Assembly (NCBI GenBank): GCA_023457895.1
Contig: JAEXAY010000033.1
Span: forward strand, 58,793 to 122,792
Source: Pseudomonadota bacterium
GTDB lineage: Bacteria; Pseudomonadota; Alphaproteobacteria; Sphingomonadales; Sphingomonadaceae
DNA: 64,000 nt
Direction: 5' to 3'
Part shown: positions 1-8,917 of the stretch, piece after piece
Layout: the number at the start of each line of letters is the position of its first letter
How positions within the stretch are numbered: position 1 is the stretch's first letter
The notes under the pieces: model-generated
Seen by the model: only the letters and a program-made list of their open reading frames with translations
What the model was told of the DNA's origin: nothing
Databases searched by the model: none
Made by a program: the position numbers and the translations under genes

Positions 1-768
1 GATGAAGTGTCCTATGACCAGGAATATAACTGGACCTATGAAGCCGGCTTCAAGAGCCGCCTGTTCGATCGGCGGCTGTTGCTCAATGCTTCGGTCTTCC
101 ACGTTGACTGGACGAATGCGCAGATTTCGGCCTTCACCCTCAACCCCACGGCCGCAAATCCCGTGCGCATCGTTCGCAACGCGGGCAACATCCAGGCAAC
201 CGGCTTTGAAGCTCAGGCGGAATACAGCATCGGCGACATGTTTGCCGTCGGTGGCAGCATGATCTATTCAAACCCCAAGTTCCAGGCCGGTGCCTATGAC
301 GGATCGACCATTACGCAGTGCGTTATGCCCGATCTTACCGCAGCGCCCGGATGCAAGGTCATTACGATCGAGCGGGCCAACGGCACCACTGCGACGGTTG
401 CATCGCTGGAGGGCAATCGCCCGCAACGCTCCGTCAAGCTCCAGTGGAATGCCTATGCAACCGCGGCTGTTCCGCTTAACCAGGACTGGGACCTGACCGG
501 CCGCGTCGATGTGAGCTACACCGGCCCGGCGTATAACAACCAGATCAACACGTCCTATTTCGGTGAACGGACGCTGACCAATGTTCGTATTGGCGCGGAA
601 TCTGCCAACTATAGCGTGGCCTTCTGGGTCAACAACCTGTTCGACAAGACATATGCGTCGAACTCGATCAACCAGCCGCGCGCGGGTTATCCCTTCGCGT
701 TCAGCATTCCCGAAATCTTTCTGGGAGAAACCCGCCGGTTCGGCGTAACCGCGTCGGCCAAATTCTGA
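1..768 (+). CDS. TonB-dependent receptor, C-terminal part (partial)
   Basis: C-terminal 255 residues of a TonB-dependent outer-membrane receptor; the 5' end lies outside the window and the frame is open from base 1. What is visible is beta-barrel: a YEAGFKSRLFD strand near residue 15, a WVNNLFDKTYAS strand near residue 210 and a last residue Phe, the usual C-terminal signature for outer-membrane insertion. Receptors of this family import large or scarce substrates using the TonB-ExbBD proton motive force. Two strong hairpins follow the stop, so transcription probably ends here. The substrate cannot be read from this part. The family call is secure; the specific role is open. Confidence 0.9.
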   Translation, partial: DEVSYDQEYNWTYEAGFKSRLFDRRLLLNASVFHVDWTNAQISAFTLNPTAANPVRIVRNAGNIQATGFEAQAEYSIGDMFAVGGSMIYSNPKFQAGAYDGSTITQCVMPDLTAAPGCKVITIERANGTTATVASLEGNRPQRSVKLQWNAYATAAVPLNQDWDLTGRVDVSYTGPAYNNQINTSYFGERTLTNVRIGAESANYSVAFWVNNLFDKTYASNSINQPRAGYPFAFSIPEIFLGETRRFGVTASAKF

Positions 769-781
769 CACCCATAAGATA

Positions 782-813
782 ATCGCGGCACGCTTTCCCG
801 AGCGTGCCGCGAT
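782..813. terminator. Perfect 12-bp stem hairpin after receptor gene
   Basis: ATCGCGGCACGC at 782-793 pairs perfectly with 802-813 across an 8-base loop. No T-run follows, so it probably supports the next hairpin or protects the 3' end of the mRNA. Confidence 0.6.
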
Positions 814-828
814 GACCGGAGATTTGAG

Positions 829-861
829 CCGGCGCGAATTTGGTTCGCGCCGGTTTTTTTT
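829..861 (+). terminator. Intrinsic terminator
   Basis: CCGGCGCGAA (829-838) pairs with TTCGCGCCGG (844-853) and is followed by a run of T to 861, the classic Rho-independent form. It ends the receptor transcript on the plus strand and separates it from the convergent oxidoreductase gene. Confidence 0.85.
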
Positions 862-870
862 CGGAAAATC

Positions 871-1887
871 TCAGTAGCGGATCAGTACCTTGCCGACATG
901 GCTGGCCGACTTGAGATAGGCATAGGCCTCCGGTGCGGCATCGAAGGGGAAAACCCGGTCGATAACCGGTTCAATACCGTTAACCTCGACCGCATTGAGC
1001 AGACGCTGCAACATCGCCTTGCTGCCTTCTGCAATACCGCGGATGACAAGATTCTTGCCGATGATCATGTTGTAATTGGGAATCCCGGCCGTCGCTGCGC
1101 CGGCCAGCGCGCCGATCACTATGATCCGGCCATTGGGCGCTGCGGCCGTCAGCGACTGCGGCAATGATGCCTGTCCGCCATTTTCGACCACAATATCGGC
1201 GCCGCGGCCACCCGTCTTCTCAAGGACTTCAGCCTCCCAATTGGGATTGGTGCGGTAATTGACAAGTATTTCCGCTCCCATTTTGCGGGCGAGTTCCAGT
1301 TTTTCATCGCTCGACGAAGTGATGGCGACCCGGGCGCCATTCATGCGCGCGATCTGGAGCGCAAAGATGGACACGCCCCCCGTTCCGAGCGTCAATACTG
1401 TGTCACCAGCCTTTACCTTGCCGACTTCGACCACCGCATTCCACGCGGTCAGCGCCGCCGAGGCCAGCGGAGCAGCCTGCTCATCGGTGATTGATGCCGG
1501 CACCGGGATCAGCGGCGCGGCCGGCACACAAAGGCGCTCGGCCAGCCAGCCATCATGGGTAATGCCGACATCATGTGCGAACACCGACGGAACGAAATCA
1601 CCGTCAATCCATGTGGCAAAATGCGCGAAGATGACCCGGTCGCCAACTTTGACGTTGGTCACGCCGTCCCCCGTCACAAGCACTTCCGCCACGCCTTCGG
1701 AAACGGGGACCCGGTCTTCAGCCTTGCGCGCGCCATAAGAGCCGGACAGGACCAGTAGATCACGATGGTTCAGACCGGCAAGACGTGGCGCCAGCAGCAC
1801 TTCTCCGGGACCGGGAACAGGCTCGGGACGCTCCACCAGGGTAAGCGATTCGAGGCCGGTCTGCGGTCCGATCTGATAGGCTTTCAC
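871..1887 (-). CDS. NAD(P)-dependent quinone oxidoreductase / alcohol dehydrogenase (MDR family)
   Basis: Medium-chain dehydrogenase/reductase of 338 residues, probably an NAD(P)H-dependent quinone or enone reductase. The N-terminal GroES-like domain has LNHRDLLVLSG, where zinc alcohol dehydrogenases carry a catalytic Cys, and there is no structural-zinc Cys cluster, so a zinc-free member is likely. The Rossmann motif LGTGGVSIFALQIA lies near residue 170. I place the start at a GTG at 1887, with AGGAGA a few bases upstream; an ATG further upstream would run into the preceding gene. It is the second gene of an operon behind a VAO-type FAD oxidase, 25 bases downstream of it. The substrate is unknown. 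Confidence 0.85.
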   Translation of the reverse strand: MKAYQIGPQTGLESLTLVERPEPVPGPGEVLLAPRLAGLNHRDLLVLSGSYGARKAEDRVPVSEGVAEVLVTGDGVTNVKVGDRVIFAHFATWIDGDFVPSVFAHDVGITHDGWLAERLCVPAAPLIPVPASITDEQAAPLASAALTAWNAVVEVGKVKAGDTVLTLGTGGVSIFALQIARMNGARVAITSSSDEKLELARKMGAEILVNYRTNPNWEAEVLEKTGGRGADIVVENGGQASLPQSLTAAAPNGRIIVIGALAGAATAGIPNYNMIIGKNLVIRGIAEGSKAMLQRLLNAVEVNGIEPVIDRVFPFDAAPEAYAYLKSASHVGKVLIRY

Positions 1888-1912
1888 ATTTTTCTCCTGA
1901 CAATTAGACCGT

Positions 1913-3478
1913 TCAAAGTCCGAGCACACCGGGGTTCATCAACCCCTTCGGATCAAGCTGCGCTTTGACCGATCGCAGGAGCGCAGCCGCCTGCGGGTCA
2001 AGACGGGACTGATAGGGGTAAGCCCGCCCCAGCTGATAATGCGCCGCGCCATGCTCCTGCATCAACGCAACCGCATCGCGCTTCAGTTGATCGGCCGCCG
2101 CGCGGGCTTCCTCATTTTCCGGGAAAGAAGGAATGCCGGCGAGATATTCATCACCCAGCGTGCGGCGATGATATTCGCTGCGGACATCCGGCCAGTAGAT
2201 CGCAATCTCATAGAGGAACCCGCTGGGACCGGACGGGCTGAACATCGTACCGGTCCAGATACCGAGACGATCAAGTTCGGCCTTGCGACCGGCAAGCAAT
2301 GCCTGAAAGGCGTTATGGAACGCCACCGTGTCCTTCTGCTTGAAAACGCCATGGATCGGAACCCAGCGCTCACCACCCGGACCCAGAATGTTGCCAAGCG
2401 GCGCAAATGGCATGCTGCGCACAAAAGCCGGTACGGTATTGGCGATTTCGCGCCCATGTGCGGTGCAGATTTCGCGCAGACGCTGCGCTCGCGCCCAGAC
2501 ATCGTTCTTGTCGACACCTTCGACGATGATGTGCGCCATATAGGCACCCGCCCTCATGGCGCCTTCGCCCCCGATCGCCATCTTGGCCAGCTGCTTCAAG
2601 CCCGCAACGGGGTTCGGAGCCTTGGCCATAACCTGCTTCGCGATCTGCAGCCTTGCGCCAACCCCCTCCTGCCGAGCGATCTGCCCCTGCGACAGGGCAA
2701 GGTCGAGGCCGAACAGGGAATCGTCCAGTTTCTCTTTCTGGACCTTGCTGACCGCAGCGTGGCACGCAGCGAAATCGTCGAATGCAAAGCTCATTGCTTC
2801 GGCTTCCTTGCGTGCCGCGATCAGGGGCAGCGTGATTTTCGCCTTGATGCCGAGCGCGCCGCAATCTCCGGTGAACAACCCCGTCATGTCGGGCCCATAG
2901 AAGCGCGTCGCGGAACTAATGCCCGTCTTCATCAATTCGCCGTCCGCGAGCACCACCTCCATCGACAGCACCGATTCCGCTGAAATGCCGAACCCCGCCG
3001 TCCCATGGCTGACGGAATTCTGGCTGACGCTCCCACCGATTGTTGCCGCAATGCCGGAGAAAGGGCCCCAGAAGGGTGTGCGCAACCCAAGTGGATCGAG
3101 TTTTGCCTTTAGCGCCGCCCAGGTCGTGCCCGCCCCTACGGTCACGCTGGCATTTTCGATGTCCACGTCGATTCCGTTCAGGGCACCGGTATCAATGACG
3201 ACATGGCCACCCGGCCCATAGATATAACCGTCGGTATAGGAAGCGCCGCCGCCGCGCGGGACCATGGCGATGCCCGCGGCATTACAGCATGCAACAGCGG
3301 CCTGGAGGTCGGAGATGCTCGCCGGGCGCAGCACAGCCAAAGGCTTGCCGGCACCGCGATACACGTCATTGCTGAAATAATCGAGCGTCTGCGCGTCGTT
3401 GATGACGGCTTCCTGACCCAGAATGGCAACCAGTCTCTGAGTCACATCATTCTGTGCATCGGCAGGCGCTGCAGTCAT
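1913..3478 (-). CDS. FAD-linked oxidase, VAO / 4-cresol dehydrogenase family
   Basis: 521-residue flavoprotein of the vanillyl-alcohol oxidase/p-cresol methylhydroxylase superfamily. The N-terminal PCMH-type FAD domain shows the pyrophosphate loop VPRGGGASYTDG (about residue 78) and the LRTPFWGPFSGIAATIGGS segment (about 132). The C-terminus LDPKGLMNPGVLGL is typical of the superfamily. Family members oxidise benzylic or allylic positions of p-substituted phenols and similar alcohols; the real substrate here is unknown and I could not place the residue that might bind FAD covalently. First gene of an operon with the quinone oxidoreductase. A paralogue lies at 9944-11551 with the same kind of neighbours. 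Confidence 0.88.
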   Translation of the reverse strand: MTAAPADAQNDVTQRLVAILGQEAVINDAQTLDYFSNDVYRGAGKPLAVLRPASISDLQAAVACCNAAGIAMVPRGGGASYTDGYIYGPGGHVVIDTGALNGIDVDIENASVTVGAGTTWAALKAKLDPLGLRTPFWGPFSGIAATIGGSVSQNSVSHGTAGFGISAESVLSMEVVLADGELMKTGISSATRFYGPDMTGLFTGDCGALGIKAKITLPLIAARKEAEAMSFAFDDFAACHAAVSKVQKEKLDDSLFGLDLALSQGQIARQEGVGARLQIAKQVMAKAPNPVAGLKQLAKMAIGGEGAMRAGAYMAHIIVEGVDKNDVWARAQRLREICTAHGREIANTVPAFVRSMPFAPLGNILGPGGERWVPIHGVFKQKDTVAFHNAFQALLAGRKAELDRLGIWTGTMFSPSGPSGFLYEIAIYWPDVRSEYHRRTLGDEYLAGIPSFPENEEARAAADQLKRDAVALMQEHGAAHYQLGRAYPYQSRLDPQAAALLRSVKAQLDPKGLMNPGVLGL

Positions 3479-3582
3479 TTCATTCTCCCCATGATGCCAT
3501 TAAGAAAGATCGCCAGGCAGGCGTCAAGGCATCAGCCTGTTTCCGGCTTGAAAGCGTGGCGGACGAGGACAAGGCACAATTC

Positions 3583-3599
3583 TATCCGCCTCGCGGGTA
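3583..3599. promoter_or_regulatory. Candidate operator, TATCCG-N5-CGGATA family
   Basis: TATCCG-CCTCG-CGGGTA, one mismatch from the perfect palindrome. It lies between the divergent FAD-oxidase gene (start 3478) and MFS gene (start 3727), so one site could control both. Confidence 0.6.
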
Positions 3600-3726
3600 T
3601 TTTTTGGACACGCCATGCGCTGGAAAAAAGTCTTCGTAGCTGATGTTCCCTTGATAAAGATAACAGGCGTAACCAAAGAGACGGCGCGGCGCGTCATCCT
3701 TACCTGACGAAAGATCGGAGCTTTCA

Positions 3727-5094
3727 ATGAACAGCGCCAGTACGCCACTACCTCTCAGGACCCTGACGGCTTATGGCGCCGGACAGCTTGGAGCCCAGAT
3801 ATTCCGGGATACGCCGGCTGTCCTACTCCCTATTTTCATGACCACCATGCTGGGCATTCCGGCCTGGCAGGCGGGGATCGTCATCCTCATTCCCAAATTA
3901 TGGGTGATCATTTGCGATCCGCTTGTCGGCTCCTGGTCGGACCGACTGAAGGAGCGGTTCGGACGGCTCACCTTCCTGTTCGTTGGCGCTATACTGACCA
4001 GCATCAGTTTTTTCTCGCTGTTCTTCATCACCTCCTACAGTAGCCCGCTGGTAGCCGCGGTCGTGATCTGTACCCTGTTTTTCCTCGGCTCAACCGCATT
4101 CAGCATTTACTCGGTTCCCTATCTTGCACTCGCATCGGAGCTGTCCGACGATTCATATCAAAGAACGAGGGTCATGGTTTCGCGCATGGTCTTCACTATT
4201 TTCGCCGTGGTCATCGGCGTCGGACTCGCCCAGCCCGTGATCCAGTTCTTCGGATCGGGCAGCCATGGATGGCAGATGCTGGCGATTATCTTCGCGCTCA
4301 TCTGCCTGGTTTCGATGATTGTGCCCGTCATCGGCCTGCGGCGCGTCAAGCTGATCGAGGAAAAAAATGAAACGGTTGGACTGCCCGAACAATTGCAGAC
4401 AGTTGCCGGAAACCGGCCATACCTCATCCTGCTTGGCACATGGTTCATCCAGAACATCAGCCAAGCCAGCGTCTATACCGTATTGGGGTTCGTATTCCTC
4501 TACGTGCTCGACGCGGTGAACCTGATCCTGCTTTTTGTCCTGGTCATGTCAACCGGAAGCATGCTGAGCCAGCCGATGTGGCTGCGGCTCTCGCGCATTT
4601 TCGGCAAGGAACGATGCTTTGTGGTTGCGACACTGGGCTGGTCCGCAGTTGCGGTGACCTGGATGTGGGCCGGACCTGGAAACGATGTACTCGCCACCTT
4701 GCCCTTCTACGGCCCCTTAGCCACCGAACATGCGCTCGCACTGGTCCGCGCCTTCCTGATCGGCGTCATGAATTCAGGGTTTGTCATGCTGATGCTGTCG
4801 ATGATGACCGATACGGTCGACCATCAGCGGCGGACGCACGGACTAGCTCATGAAGGCGTCTTTGCGGGCCTGTTTTCTGCAGGGGAAAAGCTCGCCTTCG
4901 CAGTGGGCCCGTTTATCGCGGGCTTCATACTTTCGCTCTACGGCTTCAGGTCATCGACCACCGGCGCGGCCGAGCAGGGAGCGGATGCGATCCTTGGCGT
5001 GGTGATGCTATATTCCATCATTCCCGCAGCCATGCAGATTATCGCGCTGGGCCTGTTCTCCCGTTATCGGCTGGACAAGACAGTAGCCGACTAG
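3727..5094 (+). CDS. MFS transporter, GPH/MelB-like (MFS_2)
   Basis: 455-residue inner-membrane transporter with about 12 hydrophobic segments. The sequence PKLWVIICDPLVGSWSDR (about residue 57-74) matches the DPxxGxxSDR signature loop of the glycoside-pentoside-hexuronide:cation symporter branch, which often carries catabolic substrates in proteobacteria. Start ATG at 3727 has CGGAG seven bases upstream. It is transcribed away from the FAD-oxidase operon with a shared candidate operator between them, which suggests it imports the substrate or an intermediate of that oxidase. The family call is firm; the substrate is unknown. Confidence 0.88.
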   Translation: MNSASTPLPLRTLTAYGAGQLGAQIFRDTPAVLLPIFMTTMLGIPAWQAGIVILIPKLWVIICDPLVGSWSDRLKERFGRLTFLFVGAILTSISFFSLFFITSYSSPLVAAVVICTLFFLGSTAFSIYSVPYLALASELSDDSYQRTRVMVSRMVFTIFAVVIGVGLAQPVIQFFGSGSHGWQMLAIIFALICLVSMIVPVIGLRRVKLIEEKNETVGLPEQLQTVAGNRPYLILLGTWFIQNISQASVYTVLGFVFLYVLDAVNLILLFVLVMSTGSMLSQPMWLRLSRIFGKERCFVVATLGWSAVAVTWMWAGPGNDVLATLPFYGPLATEHALALVRAFLIGVMNSGFVMLMLSMMTDTVDHQRRTHGLAHEGVFAGLFSAGEKLAFAVGPFIAGFILSLYGFRSSTTGAAEQGADAILGVVMLYSIIPAAMQIIALGLFSRYRLDKTVAD

Positions 5095-5134
5095 GGCCAA
5101 CTGCGCTCCGCGCCGGGCAAATTTGTCCGTCTGT

Positions 5135-5151
5135 TATCCGCCCTTCGGTAA
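5135..5151. promoter_or_regulatory. Candidate operator, TATCCG-N5-CGGATA family
   Basis: TATCCG-CCCTT-CGGTAA, about 110 bases upstream of the TonB receptor start at 5259. A partial copy of the second motif, TTGTCCG, lies just before it at 5123-5129. Confidence 0.6.
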
Positions 5152-5258
5152 AACACGTCACCGCCCTGCCCGTCCGGTCATCCGCGTTGAAATGTGCCGT
5201 CATGGGGCATCCTGAACGATGCTGCCACAGCATATCTATCTTCGGGAGGAGCAGACCG

Positions 5259-7403
5259 GTGGATCAATTCAAGATCAAGGCATTACTGGTAGCGGGCACC
5301 ATCATCGCATCGGGTCTCACGGCCCCCGCAATGGCGCAGCAGGAAGATGACGGCGGCCTCGAATCAATCGTCGTGACGGCGAACCGTACCGAGCAATCGA
5401 TGCAGAAGGCACCGGTCGCGGTTACCGCTTTTTCTGGCGATGCGCTGGAACGGTTGCAGGTACGCAACGCCAAGGACCTCAGCCAGATCGCTCCGAACGT
5501 GCGGATCGTCACCGTCACCGGCGGTTCTGCGGGTATCACGCCTTATGTCCGCGGCGGTGCAATGACCGACGGCGCCACCATCACCTCCGAACCCGAGGTC
5601 GGGATTTATATCGACGACGTCTATCAGCCGCGGGCCGCCGCCTCTTTCATTGAAGCGCTTGATCTCGAGCGCGTCGAGGTTTTGCGCGGACCGCAGGGCA
5701 CGCTGTACGGCCGCAACAGCTCTGCCGGGGCTCTCAAGTTCATCACCCGGCTTCCTGGCACTACCATGTCGGGCAAAGCGGAAGCCGGCATCGGCAGCTG
5801 GAACGAAATCTATGGCAAGGCATCGTTCAGCGGCCCCGTCTCGTCCGATGCCCGCTTGCGTGCAGGCTTTTCCGGCATGATCAGCGACCGGGGCGGCGGG
5901 CGCCAGTATAACGCGACGCTGGACAAGAAAGTTGGCGCACAGGAATTTCAGGGCTTCCAGGGCGATCTCTATTATGCCGGCGAAAGCATTACCGCGCGCC
6001 TCAAGGGTTTCTATTCGCATTATGAAAGCGACGGGCTTTATGCCGTCGCACTGGACCCGCTCACCACCACAACCGATTACAAGGCGATCCAGCCGACCTC
6101 GGGTTCATACCGCACCGTCTTGTCGCCGACGGAATCCTTCACCATGGCCCGGCAATATGGCGCCACGCTGAACGTCAAGGCTGATCTCAGCGATAACTTG
6201 TCCGTCACCTCGATCACCGGGTGGTCGAAGCTCAGAGATGATTTCGGCCTCGATTTTAGCGGCGGCGTTGCAGCCTCGCTGCTAGGTGTCCCGGCACCGG
6301 GCTACATATCGCTGTTCGACCGGACTGGGCGCAGCAAGGGCAAATCCTTCAGCCAGGAACTCCAACTCCAGGGCAACAGTTTCAACGGGCTCCTGTCATA
6401 TGTTACCGGTGTCTATTATTTTCGCGAATCTGGCGAGCAATTGATCGACAGCCTGATCTTTTTCGCGCCCAGCCACAAACGGCTTAACATCAAGACGGAC
6501 AGTTATGCCGCATTCGGCCAGCTAAACCTCCATCCTACCGAAGCTTTGACCATCACGCTTGGCGGGCGCTATACGGAAGATCATAAATCGCTTGATGCCA
6601 ATGTCGCGGCTACCCCGGTTGTCCGTTCGGACAAGTTCAAGGATTTTCTGCCCAAATTCGGCATCGATTATCAGGTCACGCCCGACATTCTGGCCTATGC
6701 GAGTTACAGCGAAGGCTTCAAGGCAGGTGGTTACAACGGCCTTGCAGACAGTCCTGTCCAGCTAAACTCGCCGTTCAACCCGCAAAAGGTCAAAGCCTAC
6801 GAAATCGGCCTGAAAACGCAGTTCCTTAATCGTCGCGCCCGCGCCAATCTCGCTGCGTTCATCAATGACTATAGCAGCATCCAGCAGCAGCTCGTCACGA
6901 GCAGCGGCGTTTTTCTTACCCAGAATTATGTCGCGACACACAAGGGTATCGAAGCCGAACTGAGCCTGCGGCCGATCGATATGCTGACCCTGTGGGCCAA
7001 CGGCGTTTATAATGACGGGAAATATAAACGCGGCAAGAATGCCGACCCGGCGACCAGCCCCTATATCGGCAACGAAATGACCAACACGTTCAAATATCAG
7101 GTCACGCTCGGCGCTGACCTGAGAGCGCCGGTCGGCCCTGGCGAGTTCCTGCTGGGCGGTAACTATAATGCGCGCTCCGATTATTATGCGACGCCGGACA
7201 ACGTCTTTTACGGTCATGTTCCGGCCACGCAGATCATCGACGCCTATGTCGGCTACGCCATCAATGACTGGTCACTGCGCCTTGCCGTGAAGAATCTGAC
7301 GGACGAGCGTTACTGGACGACCGGATTTGGCTTTTCCGTTGTGCGGCCACGGTTCATGGCCGATCCCCGCATGTGGAAATTGTCGCTTTCCAAGTCGTTC
7401 TGA
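5259..7403 (+). CDS. TonB-dependent receptor
   Basis: Full-length TonB-dependent outer-membrane receptor (714 residues). A signal peptide ends near APAMAQ, then comes a plug domain beginning ESIVVTANRTEQSMQKAPVA and including VEVLRGPQGTLYGRN, then the beta-barrel ending in LSLSKSF. I choose a GTG start at 5259 because GGGAGGAG lies seven bases upstream and the signal peptide follows directly; an upstream ATG at 5187 would add about 24 residues without signal-peptide character. The alpha/beta hydrolase at 7468 follows in the same direction after 64 bases and may be co-transcribed. The plug resembles receptors often linked to aromatic or terpenoid uptake in sphingomonads, but no substrate can be assigned. 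Confidence 0.93.
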   Translation: MDQFKIKALLVAGTIIASGLTAPAMAQQEDDGGLESIVVTANRTEQSMQKAPVAVTAFSGDALERLQVRNAKDLSQIAPNVRIVTVTGGSAGITPYVRGGAMTDGATITSEPEVGIYIDDVYQPRAAASFIEALDLERVEVLRGPQGTLYGRNSSAGALKFITRLPGTTMSGKAEAGIGSWNEIYGKASFSGPVSSDARLRAGFSGMISDRGGGRQYNATLDKKVGAQEFQGFQGDLYYAGESITARLKGFYSHYESDGLYAVALDPLTTTTDYKAIQPTSGSYRTVLSPTESFTMARQYGATLNVKADLSDNLSVTSITGWSKLRDDFGLDFSGGVAASLLGVPAPGYISLFDRTGRSKGKSFSQELQLQGNSFNGLLSYVTGVYYFRESGEQLIDSLIFFAPSHKRLNIKTDSYAAFGQLNLHPTEALTITLGGRYTEDHKSLDANVAATPVVRSDKFKDFLPKFGIDYQVTPDILAYASYSEGFKAGGYNGLADSPVQLNSPFNPQKVKAYEIGLKTQFLNRRARANLAAFINDYSSIQQQLVTSSGVFLTQNYVATHKGIEAELSLRPIDMLTLWANGVYNDGKYKRGKNADPATSPYIGNEMTNTFKYQVTLGADLRAPVGPGEFLLGGNYNARSDYYATPDNVFYGHVPATQIIDAYVGYAINDWSLRLAVKNLTDERYWTTGFGFSVVRPRFMADPRMWKLSLSKSF

Positions 7404-7467
7404 TATTTTCAAGGCGCCGCAGTGGTACGCGGCGTGACTATCCACGCGAGAAGGAAAGCGATCCGGC

Positions 7468-8301
7468 ATGCGGCGCGGCTTTATCGATGACGACAACGGC
7501 AGACAGATCCATTTCCGTCAGGCAGGTGCCGGACAATCGGCCACGCCGCTCCTCGCGCTACATGGCTGCCCGGGGAGTGCACGCCAACTCGTACCGCTGA
7601 TCAACGCGATGTCCCTCTCCCGGCCGGTATTCGCACCCGATCTGCCGGGGCTGGGTGACAGCGATCCCCTTGCTTCACCCGATTCCGAAATTGGCGATTA
7701 TGCCGCTGCAATCTTGCGCTTCGCCGATCACGCCGGCCTTGAACGGTTCGATATTTATGGAACCCATACCGGCGCGTCGGTCGCATGCGAACTCGCCATT
7801 CACGCGCCGCAGCGTGTCGGCCGGATCATCGCCGATGGACTGGGTTGCTTCGATGCAGAAACCGCCCGCGCGTTTCTTGAACATTATGCGCCCGCGTTCG
7901 AGCCTACGCTCGACGGAAGCTATCTCCAGCAGGCGTTTCACTTTTGCCGCGATCAATTGCTGTTTTTTCCGTGGTATGACAAGCGGGCCGAGGCGCGCCG
8001 CAAGGGCGGAATGATGCCAGCCGAGGCACTGGATGCCTGGGTTATCGAGGTCCTCAAGGCCGGGACGACCTACCGTCACGCCTATCATGCGGCGTTCCGC
8101 TGGGATTGGGCGGGCCGTCTGCCGCAGGTTCCCCATCAAATATTGGTCACAGCGGCGCAGGATGATCCGCTCGCCAGCATGACCGAGCATGCGACGCCCT
8201 TGTTGCCCCAAGGGCGCTGGGCGTCCCTGCCCTCCTTTGGTGACCCTGCCTTTGCATCGATGCGGCAGGCATTGTTCACGGAATTTCTGGACGGCGCATA
8301 A
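7468..8301 (+). CDS. Alpha/beta hydrolase with GTHTG nucleophile elbow
   Basis: 277-residue alpha/beta-hydrolase-fold protein without a signal peptide, so cytoplasmic. The oxyanion region LALHGCPGS (about 29-37) and DLPGLGDSD (about 58-66) are standard. The nucleophile elbow reads YGTHTGA, placing His100 where Ser, Cys or Asp is expected in GxNxG. The same elbow occurs in the paralogue at 35849-36655 (GFHTG). It could be a hydrolase with a shifted or alternative mechanism, or a lyase/isomerase on the same fold. The gene follows the TonB receptor and ends at a bidirectional terminator. Confidence 0.82.
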   Translation: MRRGFIDDDNGRQIHFRQAGAGQSATPLLALHGCPGSARQLVPLINAMSLSRPVFAPDLPGLGDSDPLASPDSEIGDYAAAILRFADHAGLERFDIYGTHTGASVACELAIHAPQRVGRIIADGLGCFDAETARAFLEHYAPAFEPTLDGSYLQQAFHFCRDQLLFFPWYDKRAEARRKGGMMPAEALDAWVIEVLKAGTTYRHAYHAAFRWDWAGRLPQVPHQILVTAAQDDPLASMTEHATPLLPQGRWASLPSFGDPAFASMRQALFTEFLDGA

Positions 8302-8308
8302 CCAAAAA

Positions 8309-8347
8309 GAAACGGCCCGGGGAAACCACATTCCCCCGGACCGTTTT
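8309..8347. terminator. Bidirectional intrinsic terminator
   Basis: AAACGG-C/CGGGG pairs with CCCCGG/CCGTTTT across about 11 bases, between the convergent stops at 8301 and 8367, with A-rich and T-rich flanks on the two sides. Confidence 0.75.
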
Positions 8348-8366
8348 CAAATTTCAGTCTTTCGCC

Positions 8367-8897
8367 TCAATTGTCAGGCGCGCTGTTATCGGTGAAATTC
8401 TGCCAGTCACGCGTAATGAATTTTTCGTCGATCAACGTCCGCTGATAGCAGATGCCGTCGCGGAACCATTGCCAGGTCCGTGAGCGGTGGGTGCGTTCAT
8501 CATTCACCTGGATCATCTCGTAGAGATAGATGCCGGGTTCATTCTTGCGGGTCCAGTTGAGGCAGCTCGAACGGTTGAAATCATCCGGCTTCATTTCGGC
8601 GGCCCAGCCCTTGATGAGATCATTGTCCCACCAGATGCGGCCATCTTCATACCATGCGGGAAAATCGCGGACTTCGACGCGGCCGTCTTCCCAAAAATAA
8701 TGGTTGGTCTGGTGATAACGATCAACGCCCTCTTCATGGATCAGGCGGCAAAACAGGCGCGAACGATGCTGGTCGATAAGTTCGCCGGTCTTGGCGTCAT
8801 AGTAGCGATACCAGCCCTCCCATACGCCTTCATTGCTCGCCAGAATCGGCATGGCTTCGCGCACGCCCGTACGGTTACGCGTCGTAATCTCGTTCAC
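8367..8897 (-). CDS. Conserved hypothetical protein, possibly DUF3598-like (lipocalin-type fold)
   Basis: 176-residue soluble protein rich in Trp and Tyr (NEGVWEGWYRYYDAKTG near residue 22, DGRIWWDNDLIKGW near 86, RSRTWQWFRDG near 137). The spacing of aromatic strand motifs reminds me of DUF3598/calycin-type proteins, which bind small hydrophobic ligands; this is from memory, not a search. No catalytic motif is evident and there is no signal peptide. It is the last gene of the minus-strand operon with the quinone oxidoreductase (20 bases upstream) and the second FAD oxidase, so it may bind an intermediate of that pathway. Confidence 0.7.
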   Translation of the reverse strand: MNEITTRNRTGVREAMPILASNEGVWEGWYRYYDAKTGELIDQHRSRLFCRLIHEEGVDRYHQTNHYFWEDGRVEVRDFPAWYEDGRIWWDNDLIKGWAAEMKPDDFNRSSCLNWTRKNEPGIYLYEMIQVNDERTHRSRTWQWFRDGICYQRTLIDEKFITRDWQNFTDNSAPDN

Positions 8898-8917
8898 GTC
8901 ATTCTCCTATCAATAGT